DNA of 5,910 nucleotides from Methanothrix sp. GTDB lineage: Archaea; Halobacteriota; Methanosarcinia; Methanotrichales; Methanotrichaceae. Below the pieces are notes generated by a model. That model was not told the origin of the DNA and did no database searches. It saw nothing but the letters and a program-made list of their open reading frames with translations. Location: positions 1 through 5,910 of the forward strand of contig JAJRAX010000272.1 of assembly GCA_028679775.1 (NCBI GenBank). Reading direction: 5' to 3'. Within the stretch, counting starts at the first letter, position 1, and each line of letters starts with the position of its first letter. The position numbers and the translations under genes are program-made. Positions 1 to 5,892 of this stretch are shown piece after piece.

Positions 1-150
1 GCTTGGTCGGGAATACAAGTCAGTTGCCTGTACCATGTACCCCGCACAGTCGAACTTGGAATGGGCACCAACGTAGTAGGCGCGTACAGCGTCGAATTCA
101 AGCCTGTGGAGAACCCGAAGGTGCTCGATGAAGCAGGAAGCACTGTCCCT

Positions 151-711
151 TCAGGGGCATGGGAGGAAGTCACTCACGCCAAGGTCATCGCGATTGAAGA
201 GTGCTTGCAGGTCGAATCCTCTCTCTTTGATGGCTTCCCGTCCCCCTTCCTGGCGGTCCAGTATGGTCAACGCTTGAACTGGCTGGTAGCCTGCCGCTTC
301 AATGCGATCAATTGCTCGGATAAGTGATGCACCTGATGTAACAACATCCTCCACCACCGCGACCTTCGTGCCCTTGGGCAGTGCCGGGCCCTCGACATAG
401 CTCATGGTGCCATGCTTCTTGGGCTCCTTTCGCACAATCAGACCCGTAAGTCCTCGATTATCCAAATGACTCAGGAGAGATACGGATGATACAATGGGGT
501 CTGCGCCAAGGGTGAGTCCGGACACCGCATTGACATCGGGTCTGATCATCTCCAGCATCAGCTTGCCGGTGAGATAAGCTCCTTCTGGGCTCAAGGTCAC
601 ACGCTTGCAGTCCATGTAATAGTCGCTCTTCCTGCCCGAGGACAGGACCACAGGCCTTATTTCCAGAGATTTGTCCTTGAGCAATTGCAAAAGCCTCTCT
701 TTATCGTTCAA
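151..711 (-). CDS. pyrE: Orotate phosphoribosyltransferase
   Basis: This enzyme joins orotate to PRPP to give orotidine 5'-monophosphate, the fifth step of pyrimidine synthesis, in the cytoplasm. The 186-residue product has the usual archaeal length. Visible landmarks are the N-terminal SSGRKSDYYMD stretch (residues 24-34), the catalytic loop VRKEPKKHGT (93-102), and the PRPP-binding loop VAVVEDVVTSGAS (117-129) with the acidic pair E121-D122. The only workable start is TTG at 709-711: a stop lies five codons upstream, and AGGGGAT (718-724, read on the minus strand) sits six bases before it as a good ribosome binding site. It is the last gene of the minus-strand run that begins with lysS, 53 bases after the phosphoesterase. 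A UMP synthase fusion is excluded because no OMP decarboxylase domain follows. The family assignment is near certain; operon membership is inferred from spacing. Confidence 0.96.
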   Translation of the reverse strand: MNDKERLLQLLKDKSLEIRPVVLSSGRKSDYYMDCKRVTLSPEGAYLTGKLMLEMIRPDVNAVSGLTLGADPIVSSVSLLSHLDNRGLTGLIVRKEPKKHGTMSYVEGPALPKGTKVAVVEDVVTSGASLIRAIDRIEAAGYQPVQALTILDRQEGGREAIKERGFDLQALFNRDDLGVSDFLPCP

Positions 712-717
712 TTCTTT

Positions 718-724
718 ATCCCCT
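718..724 (-). promoter_or_regulatory. Ribosome binding site fixing the TTG start of pyrE
   Basis: Read on the minus strand this is AGGGGAT, six bases ahead of TTG at 709-711. It decides the start because no ATG or GTG lies between the upstream in-frame stop and the first conserved residues. Confidence 0.6.
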
Positions 725-764
725 CACTAGGTATCAGTAACATCTGGTGGAATGGTAATAACTC

Positions 765-1544
765 TTATTGCCTTGGCCGCTCCCCCAATGCAGCCTTGAT
801 CTCTGCCATCGATCCTATGTCTGTGCCATCGAGCAGATAAAGGCGTGCGCGATCCCAGTCAACCATAGCCATTAGCGGACCATGCGGATCCTCCACAGGC
901 TCATTTAGAGGCAGTCCGCCACATAGATGATTGAACGCAGGAGCGATGATGATCTCACGATTCAGAGGACAATCTCTGGAAGAGCCATAATGCTCCGCTA
1001 CCACGCTCGCAAGCAATTGCGCTTTTGCCCAGACAGGACGCACAGTGGCGTGTCCCAGAGGGTCCGCGAGCCTGACAGCCGGATGAAGGTGCCCTGCCAC
1101 CAGATGGTCCGCGGCAACTACTCTCTCATCCGGCCACGTGTGGCCATGAAAGTAGCCGACGCCGTCCAGCACAAAGCCGGTGGAGGGATGCATTCGGACG
1201 CCGAGGGGAGCCATGTCCGTCAGATCGTTGTCATGGTTTCCAGGTACAACGTCCACTTTAACCACAGAGGAGAGACTGCGGAGGAATTCCGGGACTTCCC
1301 GTTTCTCCTGCCAGCTCGTCCTTGGAACATTGTGCTTGACGTCCCCCAGGAGCACAAGTCGGTCCGGCTTGGTCTCTTCCAGATAACCCTGCATCCTGGA
1401 CAAGATCTTCTCCGTCTGGCTCGGAATGGAGATGCCGCCGAGCATTAGTTCGTGCTCCAGGCCTAAATGAATGTCAGCCGCCACCAGCACACGCTTCTCT
1501 CCCTCAACCAATAAGAGTGGCGCGTCAAAGATCGGCGAGATCAA
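765..1544 (-). CDS. Archaeal SbcD-related metallophosphoesterase (Icc/YfcE-like)
   Basis: This is a calcineurin-like metallophosphoesterase of the archaeal SbcD-related group. Its physiological substrate is unknown; the family hydrolyses phosphodiesters with two metal ions. All metal-site motifs are present in order: ADIHLG (23-28, D24 and H26), LLGDVKH (65-71, D68), GNHDND (102-107), HGHTWP (133-138) and GHLHP (151-155). The remaining hundred residues are a family-specific C-terminal part without recognisable motifs. There is no signal peptide or membrane segment, so it should be cytoplasmic. The start is TTG at 1542-1544, which overlaps the TGA stop of the upstream deoxyribosyltransferase gene as TTGA and suggests translational coupling. 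The N-terminus from there (MISPIFDAPLLLVEGEKRVLV) has the expected short beta-strand lead-in to the first metal motif. It lacks the Rad50 partner and length of true SbcD/Mre11, so a role in double-strand break repair is not implied. Confidence 0.88.
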   Translation of the reverse strand: MISPIFDAPLLLVEGEKRVLVAADIHLGLEHELMLGGISIPSQTEKILSRMQGYLEETKPDRLVLLGDVKHNVPRTSWQEKREVPEFLRSLSSVVKVDVVPGNHDNDLTDMAPLGVRMHPSTGFVLDGVGYFHGHTWPDERVVAADHLVAGHLHPAVRLADPLGHATVRPVWAKAQLLASVVAEHYGSSRDCPLNREIIIAPAFNHLCGGLPLNEPVEDPHGPLMAMVDWDRARLYLLDGTDIGSMAEIKAALGERPRQ

Positions 1545-1954
1545 TCCAAGATCCTCTGCAATTCGCGCACAAGCTCATCCAGGTCGCCGATCAGGGCCAG
1601 GCAGGAGCACTCGATCATGAGGTTGACGTGCGAGGTTTCAGTCTCTCCGGCGCGACGAGAGTCGGTCCTGATCCCCAATATCTTCTTTTTCTGAGAAAAG
1701 AAATAGCCCACCTCCCAGGCAGTTCCATCGTCGACCTGGGGGCCGTCCAGCAGGGCCACCATGATATCAGCTTCGTTTAAGGCTGCAAGATTGGTCTCGA
1801 AGATCTCCTTTTTCCCTGACGAACATGGGACGATCTCATGAGGCCAGATGACTATAACTTCATCCAGCCGGTCCTCCAAAAAAGCCTTGACCCGTCCGGC
1901 CCAGGCAATATCGCCACGCGAAAAGAGCGGGCCGGAGAGGTAGATCTTGTGCAA
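1541..1954 (-). CDS. Nucleoside 2-deoxyribosyltransferase-like protein
   Basis: The family either transfers 2-deoxyribose between bases or hydrolyses the N-glycosidic bond of (deoxy)nucleoside monophosphates in salvage or pool cleaning; which applies here cannot be told. The 137-residue product is a compact single domain of normal family length. Landmarks are KIYLSGPLFS at residues 3-12 (the base-binding first strand), NLAALNEADIMVALLD (55-70), DDGTAWEVGYFF (75-86) with E81 at the expected nucleophile position, and NLMIE (111-115). The start is taken as TTG at 1952-1954, 16 bases after the lysS stop, because KIYLSGPLF normally begins within a few residues of the family N-terminus. No strong ribosome binding site is seen. 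Its stop overlaps the next gene's start. Together with PyrE and the divergent dCMP deaminase it gives the locus a pyrimidine/deoxynucleotide flavour. Confidence 0.85.
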   Translation of the reverse strand: MHKIYLSGPLFSRGDIAWAGRVKAFLEDRLDEVIVIWPHEIVPCSSGKKEIFETNLAALNEADIMVALLDGPQVDDGTAWEVGYFFSQKKKILGIRTDSRRAGETETSHVNLMIECSCLALIGDLDELVRELQRILD

Positions 1955-1970
1955 GCTCTTGTCTCGCAGG

Positions 1971-3467
1971 CTATGAACTCGCAGCTTCTCGAAGTCTGAT
2001 TCTCACGAAATCCCTATCAAGGCTTGCCAGGAACCATCCAACCTTGGGGCCCTGACGGTCGCCGAGAAACGCCAGATAGATGGCCTGGAAGAACTTCTTT
2101 GAGTCAAGTCCTAGCTCAGTGGCCACTGCATAGACCAGGTCGTGAATCTCTGCGGCAGTCTTCTCCTCTACTCTTTCGGCAAGGATGCCTAAGCCACGCC
2201 TCTCATCGGCGGTGAGGTTCTTGACGGCTGCGGGAAGAGACTCCTGCACCTGGAACTTGACGTATGCCGGAGCATACTTGTCGAGCCACGTCTGCACATT
2301 TCTTGCCCGGCCTATGATCTCCTCCTTTCGGGACAGGACGTCGTAGCCGGATCTCTTGAGAGCCACGAAAAGGTTGTCCTCATCGCCCCGCGCGATCTGC
2401 ACGGCAGTCACCATGTGGCGGAATGGTATTTCAAAGGGACCGCTCTTGTTGATGTTAGAGAGCTCTATGGCCCTCTCATCTCCTTTCCTCTGATCGTACT
2501 CGTCCACCAGGGAAAGAAGCGGCAGAGCCGGGTCAAACTCGATATGCTTTTCAGGCTTGTTTCTGATGATCAGGTAGCGCAGGACCTCCGGAGGCACCAC
2601 GTCCAGCATCTCCTGGATGGTGACCACAATTCCTGTGGAGCTGTGCATTGCACCCACGCCCTTGAGGTGAATCCACTCGTAGACCATCGGGAATGGAGCC
2701 GGATAATTGTAGATCTCCTGGCTGATGCGTTTGCCTGTGTCGTAGGACCCGCCGGATGTGGCATGGTCCTTGCCAAAGGGCTCGACTGTGACATGGAAGA
2801 TGGGCCAGCGAGCCGGCCAGTCCACACGCCAGACCAGCTTTCCTCCGCCACTCATGGAGACCGTGCCACTGTTTCCGCATTTGCAGACGTAGTCCACCGT
2901 TTCCGCATCCGCATCAAAGCCCGTGACCCGCGTGGTGTTCGTCCGGCCACAGGCCGAGCAGATGGCATCAAATGGGCTCCAGCCCTCCGGGACATCGCGG
3001 CCAGAGACCTCCTTGAGGATACGGGCGATCTCGTCTTTTCGGGCCAGTGCCGTCTTGATGGCATCGTTGTACTTTCCCTCTTTGTAGAGCACATCTGCCC
3101 GGAAGACCTCGGGCTTTATGCCGAGACGCTCCATGCTCTTCAGGAAAGGATTCAGGAAATGATCGGCGTAGCTGCCGCAGCATCCCTTGGGACAGGGTAT
3201 CTCGGAAAGGGGCTTTCCAATGTGCTCATTGAAGCTCTCAGGCAGGAATGGGTAGAGCCTTCTCAGGCGGTCGTAGGTGTCTGCTATGTAGATGAGCCGG
3301 GCCTCTACACCCCGGTCCAGCAGGGCACGATAGACGGCCTCAGCCGTCATGACCTCGCGCATGTTTCCGATGTGCACAGGTCCCGATGGTGTTATGCCCG
3401 TGGCAATGGTGTGAGGGCCGCAGCTCTCCAGCTTTTCAGCGATAACGTCAGCCCAGTGAATAGACAT
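1971..3467 (-). CDS. lysS: Lysyl-tRNA synthetase, class I
   Basis: It charges tRNA-Lys with lysine. This is the class I enzyme found in most archaea and some bacteria, unrelated to the common class II LysRS. From the ATG at 3465-3467 the protein has 498 residues, typical of the archaeal form. The HIGH-type signature is TPSGPVHIGN (26-35). A Cys-rich insertion follows (CPKGCC 92-97, then CSACGR 170-175 and CKCG 195-198, likely zinc ligands). WRVDWPARW (213-221) and FGKDHATSGGSYDTG (231-245) are family hallmarks. The KMSKS-equivalent reads GAMHSSTG (272-279). A longer open frame reaching 3524 adds 19 residues, but I reject it: it would start upstream of the TATA box at 3492-3499, and the extra residues are basic and unlike the family. 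It heads the minus-strand run and diverges from the dCMP deaminase gene. Confidence 0.96.
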   Translation of the reverse strand: MSIHWADVIAEKLESCGPHTIATGITPSGPVHIGNMREVMTAEAVYRALLDRGVEARLIYIADTYDRLRRLYPFLPESFNEHIGKPLSEIPCPKGCCGSYADHFLNPFLKSMERLGIKPEVFRADVLYKEGKYNDAIKTALARKDEIARILKEVSGRDVPEGWSPFDAICSACGRTNTTRVTGFDADAETVDYVCKCGNSGTVSMSGGGKLVWRVDWPARWPIFHVTVEPFGKDHATSGGSYDTGKRISQEIYNYPAPFPMVYEWIHLKGVGAMHSSTGIVVTIQEMLDVVPPEVLRYLIIRNKPEKHIEFDPALPLLSLVDEYDQRKGDERAIELSNINKSGPFEIPFRHMVTAVQIARGDEDNLFVALKRSGYDVLSRKEEIIGRARNVQTWLDKYAPAYVKFQVQESLPAAVKNLTADERRGLGILAERVEEKTAAEIHDLVYAVATELGLDSKKFFQAIYLAFLGDRQGPKVGWFLASLDRDFVRIRLREAASS

Positions 3468-3491
3468 AGTCGTCAATCGCGTAGGGAAAAG

Positions 3492-3499
3492 AATATTAA
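3492..3499 (-). promoter_or_regulatory. TATA box of the lysS operon
   Basis: TTAATATT on the minus strand is centred about 28 bases before the chosen ATG at 3467. Archaeal transcription starts about 25-27 bases downstream of the TATA centre, so the transcript would have no leader or only one or two leader bases. This supports the shorter lysS start. Confidence 0.55.
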
Positions 3500-3545
3500 T
3501 CTTCCGCCGCGCAGAAAGCAACAACCTTCAATGATAGCAAAAAGG

Positions 3546-3558
3546 TTAAAAATATTTA
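3546..3558 (+). promoter_or_regulatory. TATA box of the dCMP deaminase gene group
   Basis: TTAAAAATATTTA lies about 26 bases (centre to ATG) before the start at 3578, the archaeal TATA spacing for a nearly leaderless transcript. An AGGTG at 3568-3572, five bases before the ATG, could instead serve as a ribosome binding site if transcription begins a little upstream. The promoter lies outside the AT-rich cassette and is probably the native one, so it would now drive the foreign genes. Confidence 0.55.
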
Positions 3559-3577
3559 GATCGATATAGGTGTTACT

Positions 3578-4024
3578 ATGAGCCGACCTGAGCTGGACAA
3601 CTACTTCATGGAGATTGCAGAGGTAGTGGCAAGTAGATCTACGTGCTTGCGCAGAAAAGCAGGGGCCATTTTTGTTAAGGATAAACAGATTCTGTCAACC
3701 GGATATAATGGCGTGCCTAAAGGGCTTCCGCATTGCGAAGAAACTGGTTGCCCACGCGCTAATTTACCTAGTGGGACTCATCATGAGCTTTGTCGCGCGG
3801 TTCATTCGGAGCAGAATGCGATAGTTCAAGCGGCTATACATGGAGTATGCATAGAAGGTGCAACTCTTTATTGCACTCACAAACCTTGTACAATATGCAC
3901 AAAAATGCTCATCAATGCAGGAATAAAACGAGTGGTTTATCGCGAAGACTATCCCGATGAGGGGTCGCTCAAATTTTTTAATCTTGCAGGGATTACTGTG
4001 AAAAAAATAGTGCGAGAAGAATAA
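3578..4024 (+). CDS. dCMP deaminase (ComEB-type), probably a native/foreign chimera
   Basis: The enzyme deaminates dCMP to dUMP, the thymidylate synthase substrate. The 148-residue product is full length. The zinc site is intact: H76 and E78 in VHSEQN, and the PCTIC motif with C104 and C107. C53, C58 and C72 may form the second, structural metal site seen in some dCMP deaminases. The normal HAE is HSE here (S77), while the broken copy at 5535-5892 keeps HAE. The 5' end uses GC-rich codons (11 of codons 2-17 end in G or C), whereas codons 18-33 have only 6 of 16 and the remainder is AT-leaning. I infer that the first 17 or so codons and the promoter are native and the rest arrived with the downstream AT-rich genes. 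The protease gene follows after 24 bases, so they are probably co-transcribed. A general nucleotide deaminase specificity cannot be excluded. Confidence 0.93.
   Translation: MSRPELDNYFMEIAEVVASRSTCLRRKAGAIFVKDKQILSTGYNGVPKGLPHCEETGCPRANLPSGTHHELCRAVHSEQNAIVQAAIHGVCIEGATLYCTHKPCTICTKMLINAGIKRVVYREDYPDEGSLKFFNLAGITVKKIVREE
3633..3642. repeat. Ten-base palindrome at the inferred left junction
   Basis: GTAGATCTAC is a perfect palindrome, flanked by GCAA on the left and, after four bases, TTGC on the right. It lies in codons 19-22 of the intact deaminase, where codon composition changes. The stretch from 3629 (GCAAGTAGATCT) matches 9 of 12 bases of GCCACTAGATGT at 5523-5534, just before the broken copy. 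It could be an attachment core, but a palindrome this short also occurs by chance. Confidence 0.3.
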
Positions 4025-4048
4025 TCAATTCGATTTGAAGGCGATAAA

Positions 4049-5221
4049 ATGGGATTTATGACGGAATATATTAATAAAAGAATGACAATTATTGAATTAG
4101 AAGACGAGCTAATTGATTTGATAAAGCAGTATAATATTTTGAGAAATACTCATTTGGTGGTATATGCAGGCGCTATTGGAAAACAGATACCTGATTTAGC
4201 ACTGGGCATGGATGATTATTATACCGTATATGATATATTGAAGGATGTTAGATCAGATAGTTTGGATTTTTATATTGAAACACCAGGCGGAAGCGGTGAA
4301 GCTGCAGAGGAGATTGGAAGATTTATTCGAGAAAAATTTAAAAATATTGCCTTTGTAATATCTGGTGAATCAAAGAGTGCAGGTACAATTCTTGCACTCT
4401 CTGGCGATGAGATATTTATGACAAAGACGGGGAGTCTTGGGCCAATTGACGCGCAATTAAGAATTGGCAGGACTGTAGGATCTGCTCATGATTATATGGA
4501 ATGGGTTCATGAAAAAAGGGATGAAGCGCAGAAAAGGGGTATGCTAAATCCATTTGATGCAACAATGGTGGCACAAATAAGTCCAAGCGAATTAAAAGGA
4601 GTTTATAATTCGCTCGAATTCGCAAAAGACATCGTAAAAGAGTGGCTTGCGAAATATAAGTTTAAGGATTGGGTCGTAACTGAGACTAGGAAAAAACCTG
4701 TAACTGATGAAATGAAGAGAGAACGTGCTGAGGAAATAGCCAAGGAGTTAACAAACCACAGCAAATGGAGGACACACGGACGCTCACTCAAGATCGACGA
4801 TTTAGAAAATATAGGACTAATAATAAAGAGATTAGATGATGATACTAAGCTAGCAGAAATAATATATAGAATTCAAACAATTATACGGATTATCTTTTCA
4901 AGTAGCACTAATTATAAAATTATAGTTACTGAGAAAGATAAATTATTTAAGCAGGCAATTAATGTAGGAACTCCGCGAGCAGTTCCAAATAGAGAAACGA
5001 GTGTGATCGAAGTCGATATAAAATGCCCGAAATGCAAAAAGAATTATAAATTTTATGCAAAGTTTGTCGATGAGCCAAAAATCGATAACGATTATCAGAC
5101 AAAAGGCATAAAACCATTCCCGAAGGATAGCAAATTAATATGTGATTGTGGCTTTGAAACTAATCTGAGTGGAATTGAAAAGGATATCGAATCAAAGGTC
5201 GGCAAAAAAATCATAAAGTGA
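4049..5221 (+). CDS. SDH-type ClpP/SppA-fold serine protease with C-terminal zinc ribbon
   Basis: The core belongs to the serine dehydrogenase proteinase (SDH_sah) branch of the ClpP/crotonase fold. In the 390-residue product, residues 70-136 hold the signature: ETPGGSG (77-83, oxyanion-hole type loop), GESKSAGTILALSGDEI (106-122) with S110 the expected nucleophile, and GSLGPIDAQ (128-136). A further conserved-looking block is NHSKWRTHGRS (236-246). Residues 326-367 carry CPKC (C326, C329) and CDC (C365, C367), which would form a zinc ribbon, perhaps for nucleic acid or partner binding. No signal peptide or membrane segment is seen, unlike many SppA relatives, so it is probably cytoplasmic. 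The start is ATG at 4049 with GAAGGCGAT just upstream; ATG at 4058 is a possible alternative. Base composition is well under 40% GC by eye, far from the neighbours at 55-60%. The substrate is unknown, and cleavage of serine dehydrogenase should not be assumed. Confidence 0.85.
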   Translation: MGFMTEYINKRMTIIELEDELIDLIKQYNILRNTHLVVYAGAIGKQIPDLALGMDDYYTVYDILKDVRSDSLDFYIETPGGSGEAAEEIGRFIREKFKNIAFVISGESKSAGTILALSGDEIFMTKTGSLGPIDAQLRIGRTVGSAHDYMEWVHEKRDEAQKRGMLNPFDATMVAQISPSELKGVYNSLEFAKDIVKEWLAKYKFKDWVVTETRKKPVTDEMKRERAEEIAKELTNHSKWRTHGRSLKIDDLENIGLIIKRLDDDTKLAEIIYRIQTIIRIIFSSSTNYKIIVTEKDKLFKQAINVGTPRAVPNRETSVIEVDIKCPKCKKNYKFYAKFVDEPKIDNDYQTKGIKPFPKDSKLICDCGFETNLSGIEKDIESKVGKKIIK

Positions 5222-5238
5222 GGACACAAATATCCAAC

Positions 5239-5244
5239 GAGGTG
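5239..5244 (+). promoter_or_regulatory. Ribosome binding site deciding the start of the 56-residue gene
   Basis: GAGGTG sits six bases before ATG at 5251. It favours that start over GTG at 5218, which overlaps the protease stop codon and has no such site. Confidence 0.55.
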
Positions 5245-5250
5245 TGGGTG

Positions 5251-5421
5251 ATGTCACGAGAAGAGAATGCTAAATTAGAGGTATTGCTGAAATTTTTAGA
5301 GTATACTAAGGAAGGGCAGTATTCACCAATAGAGGAAAGCTCCTTACTATATGCCAGAATGAAAGAAGAAACGAACATTGTCGAGTTGAACGAAGAAGAA
5401 TATTACTATAGCATAAGCTGA
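5251..5421 (+). CDS. Small acidic protein of unknown function
   Basis: I do not recognise this 56-residue product. It has 13 glutamates against six lysines and arginines, so it is strongly acidic. The first half (AKLEVLLKFLEYT, residues 7-19) looks like an amphipathic helix; the end is ELNEEEYYYSIS. There is no membrane segment and no cysteine. Support for a real gene comes from the GAGGTG ribosome binding site, a 29-base gap after the protease in the same orientation, matching AT-rich composition, and an oligo-T terminator two bases after its stop. An in-frame GTG at 5218 would add 11 residues and overlap the protease stop, but it has no ribosome binding site. Position suggests a partner, inhibitor or regulator of the protease, which is inference only. 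Confidence 0.6.
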   Translation: MSREENAKLEVLLKFLEYTKEGQYSPIEESSLLYARMKEETNIVELNEEEYYYSIS

Positions 5422-5423
5422 TA

Positions 5424-5431
5424 TTTTTTTT
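5424..5431 (+). terminator. Oligo-T transcription terminator of the cassette genes
   Basis: Eight consecutive T follow the stop codon at 5419-5421 by two bases. A T run in the non-template strand is sufficient for intrinsic termination by archaeal RNA polymerase; no hairpin is needed or seen. Confidence 0.6.
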
Positions 5432-5534
5432 CATAGAACACATGGACTGCTTTGGCTGGAAATTATCGTGGACCTATAATTGCCGAGAGCCGTTTCGCGC
5501 AAGTACATTGGCGATTCTCCGAGCCACTAGATGT

Positions 5535-5892
5535 TTTGTGAAAAAACAAGCGCATCCTTTCCACCGGCTACAACGGCGCGCCATCTGGGCTCGACCACTG
5601 TGACGTTGTAGGCTGTGCCCGCGAGAACTTTGCCTCCGGCACCCACCACGAGCTGTGCCGGGCAGTCCATGCTGAGCAAAACGCCATCATCCAGGCAGCG
5701 CTGCACGGCATCAGCATCGAGGGAGCGACGCTCTACTGCACCCACCAGCCCTGCATCCTCTGCGCCAAGATGATGATCAATGCCCGGGTGATGAAAGTGG
5801 TCTACCAGCAGAGTTACCCGGACGGGACCGCCCTGGACTTCTTAGAGCAGGCGGGAATTGATGTAGAACGGGTAAAAGGTAAGATCAGGTAA
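5535..5892 (+). pseudogene. 3' fragment of a second, GC-rich dCMP deaminase
   Basis: From FVK at 5535-5543 to the TAA at 5890-5892 this encodes the C-terminal three quarters of a dCMP deaminase, matching residues 32 onward of the intact copy at about 60% identity. It keeps the second-metal cysteines (HCDVVGC), the catalytic VHAEQN and the PCILC motif, so the sequence eroded little after losing its head. The first 31 residues are missing. A run of six A at 5541-5546 is one base longer than the reading frame needs: with five, GTG AAA AAC AAG CGC would continue into the conserved RILSTGYNG. As it stands the frame is closed by TGA at 5539-5541, and no plausible start precedes the active-site region. 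Codons are GC-rich like the chromosomal genes, so I infer this is the native gene's stranded 3' end. No promoter is visible before it. Confidence 0.85.

Larger units (their letters stand above)
3629..5540 (+). other. Inferred foreign AT-rich cassette inserted in a dCMP deaminase gene
   Basis: Seen: an AT-rich block holding most of one dCMP deaminase gene, a protease gene and a small gene lies between a GC-rich gene start and a GC-rich dCMP deaminase 3' fragment in the same orientation. Inferred: the block entered the 5' part of the native gene and replaced its downstream part. The left edge is set where third-position GC drops (codon 18), and the right edge where homology to the deaminase resumes (about 5535); both are good to perhaps 30 bases. 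No integrase, transposase, terminal inverted repeat or long direct repeat is visible. The alternative is simple homologous import at the conserved 5' end combined with illegitimate joining at the right. Confidence 0.55.

Noticed and set aside
1..327. Plus-strand frame at the left edge, and open minus-strand frames in 1-150
   Set aside because: The plus frame runs 177 bases antisense into pyrE. Over 1-150 frames are open on both strands, so composition cannot choose, and the window edge cuts the evidence. No product is recognisable.
927..1448. 173-codon plus-strand frame opposite the phosphoesterase
   Set aside because: It is antisense to conserved metal-site motifs, has no ribosome binding site and an Arg/His-rich composition typical of a shadow frame.
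3468..3524. N-terminal extension of LysRS by 19 residues
   Set aside because: It would start upstream of the TATA box, has a basic sequence unlike the family, and MSIHWADVIAEKL is a natural class I LysRS N-terminus.
2415..3569. 384-codon open frame on the plus strand opposite lysS
   Set aside because: It lies almost entirely antisense to an unmistakable LysRS; such long antisense frames are common in GC-rich coding DNA, and its translation matches no family I know.
5218..5250. GTG start for the small gene overlapping the protease stop
   Set aside because: It has no ribosome binding site, while ATG at 5251 is preceded by GAGGTG at good spacing.
3629..5540. Insertion sequence or transposon
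   Set aside because: There is no transposase or integrase frame, no terminal inverted repeats and no convincing target-site duplication.
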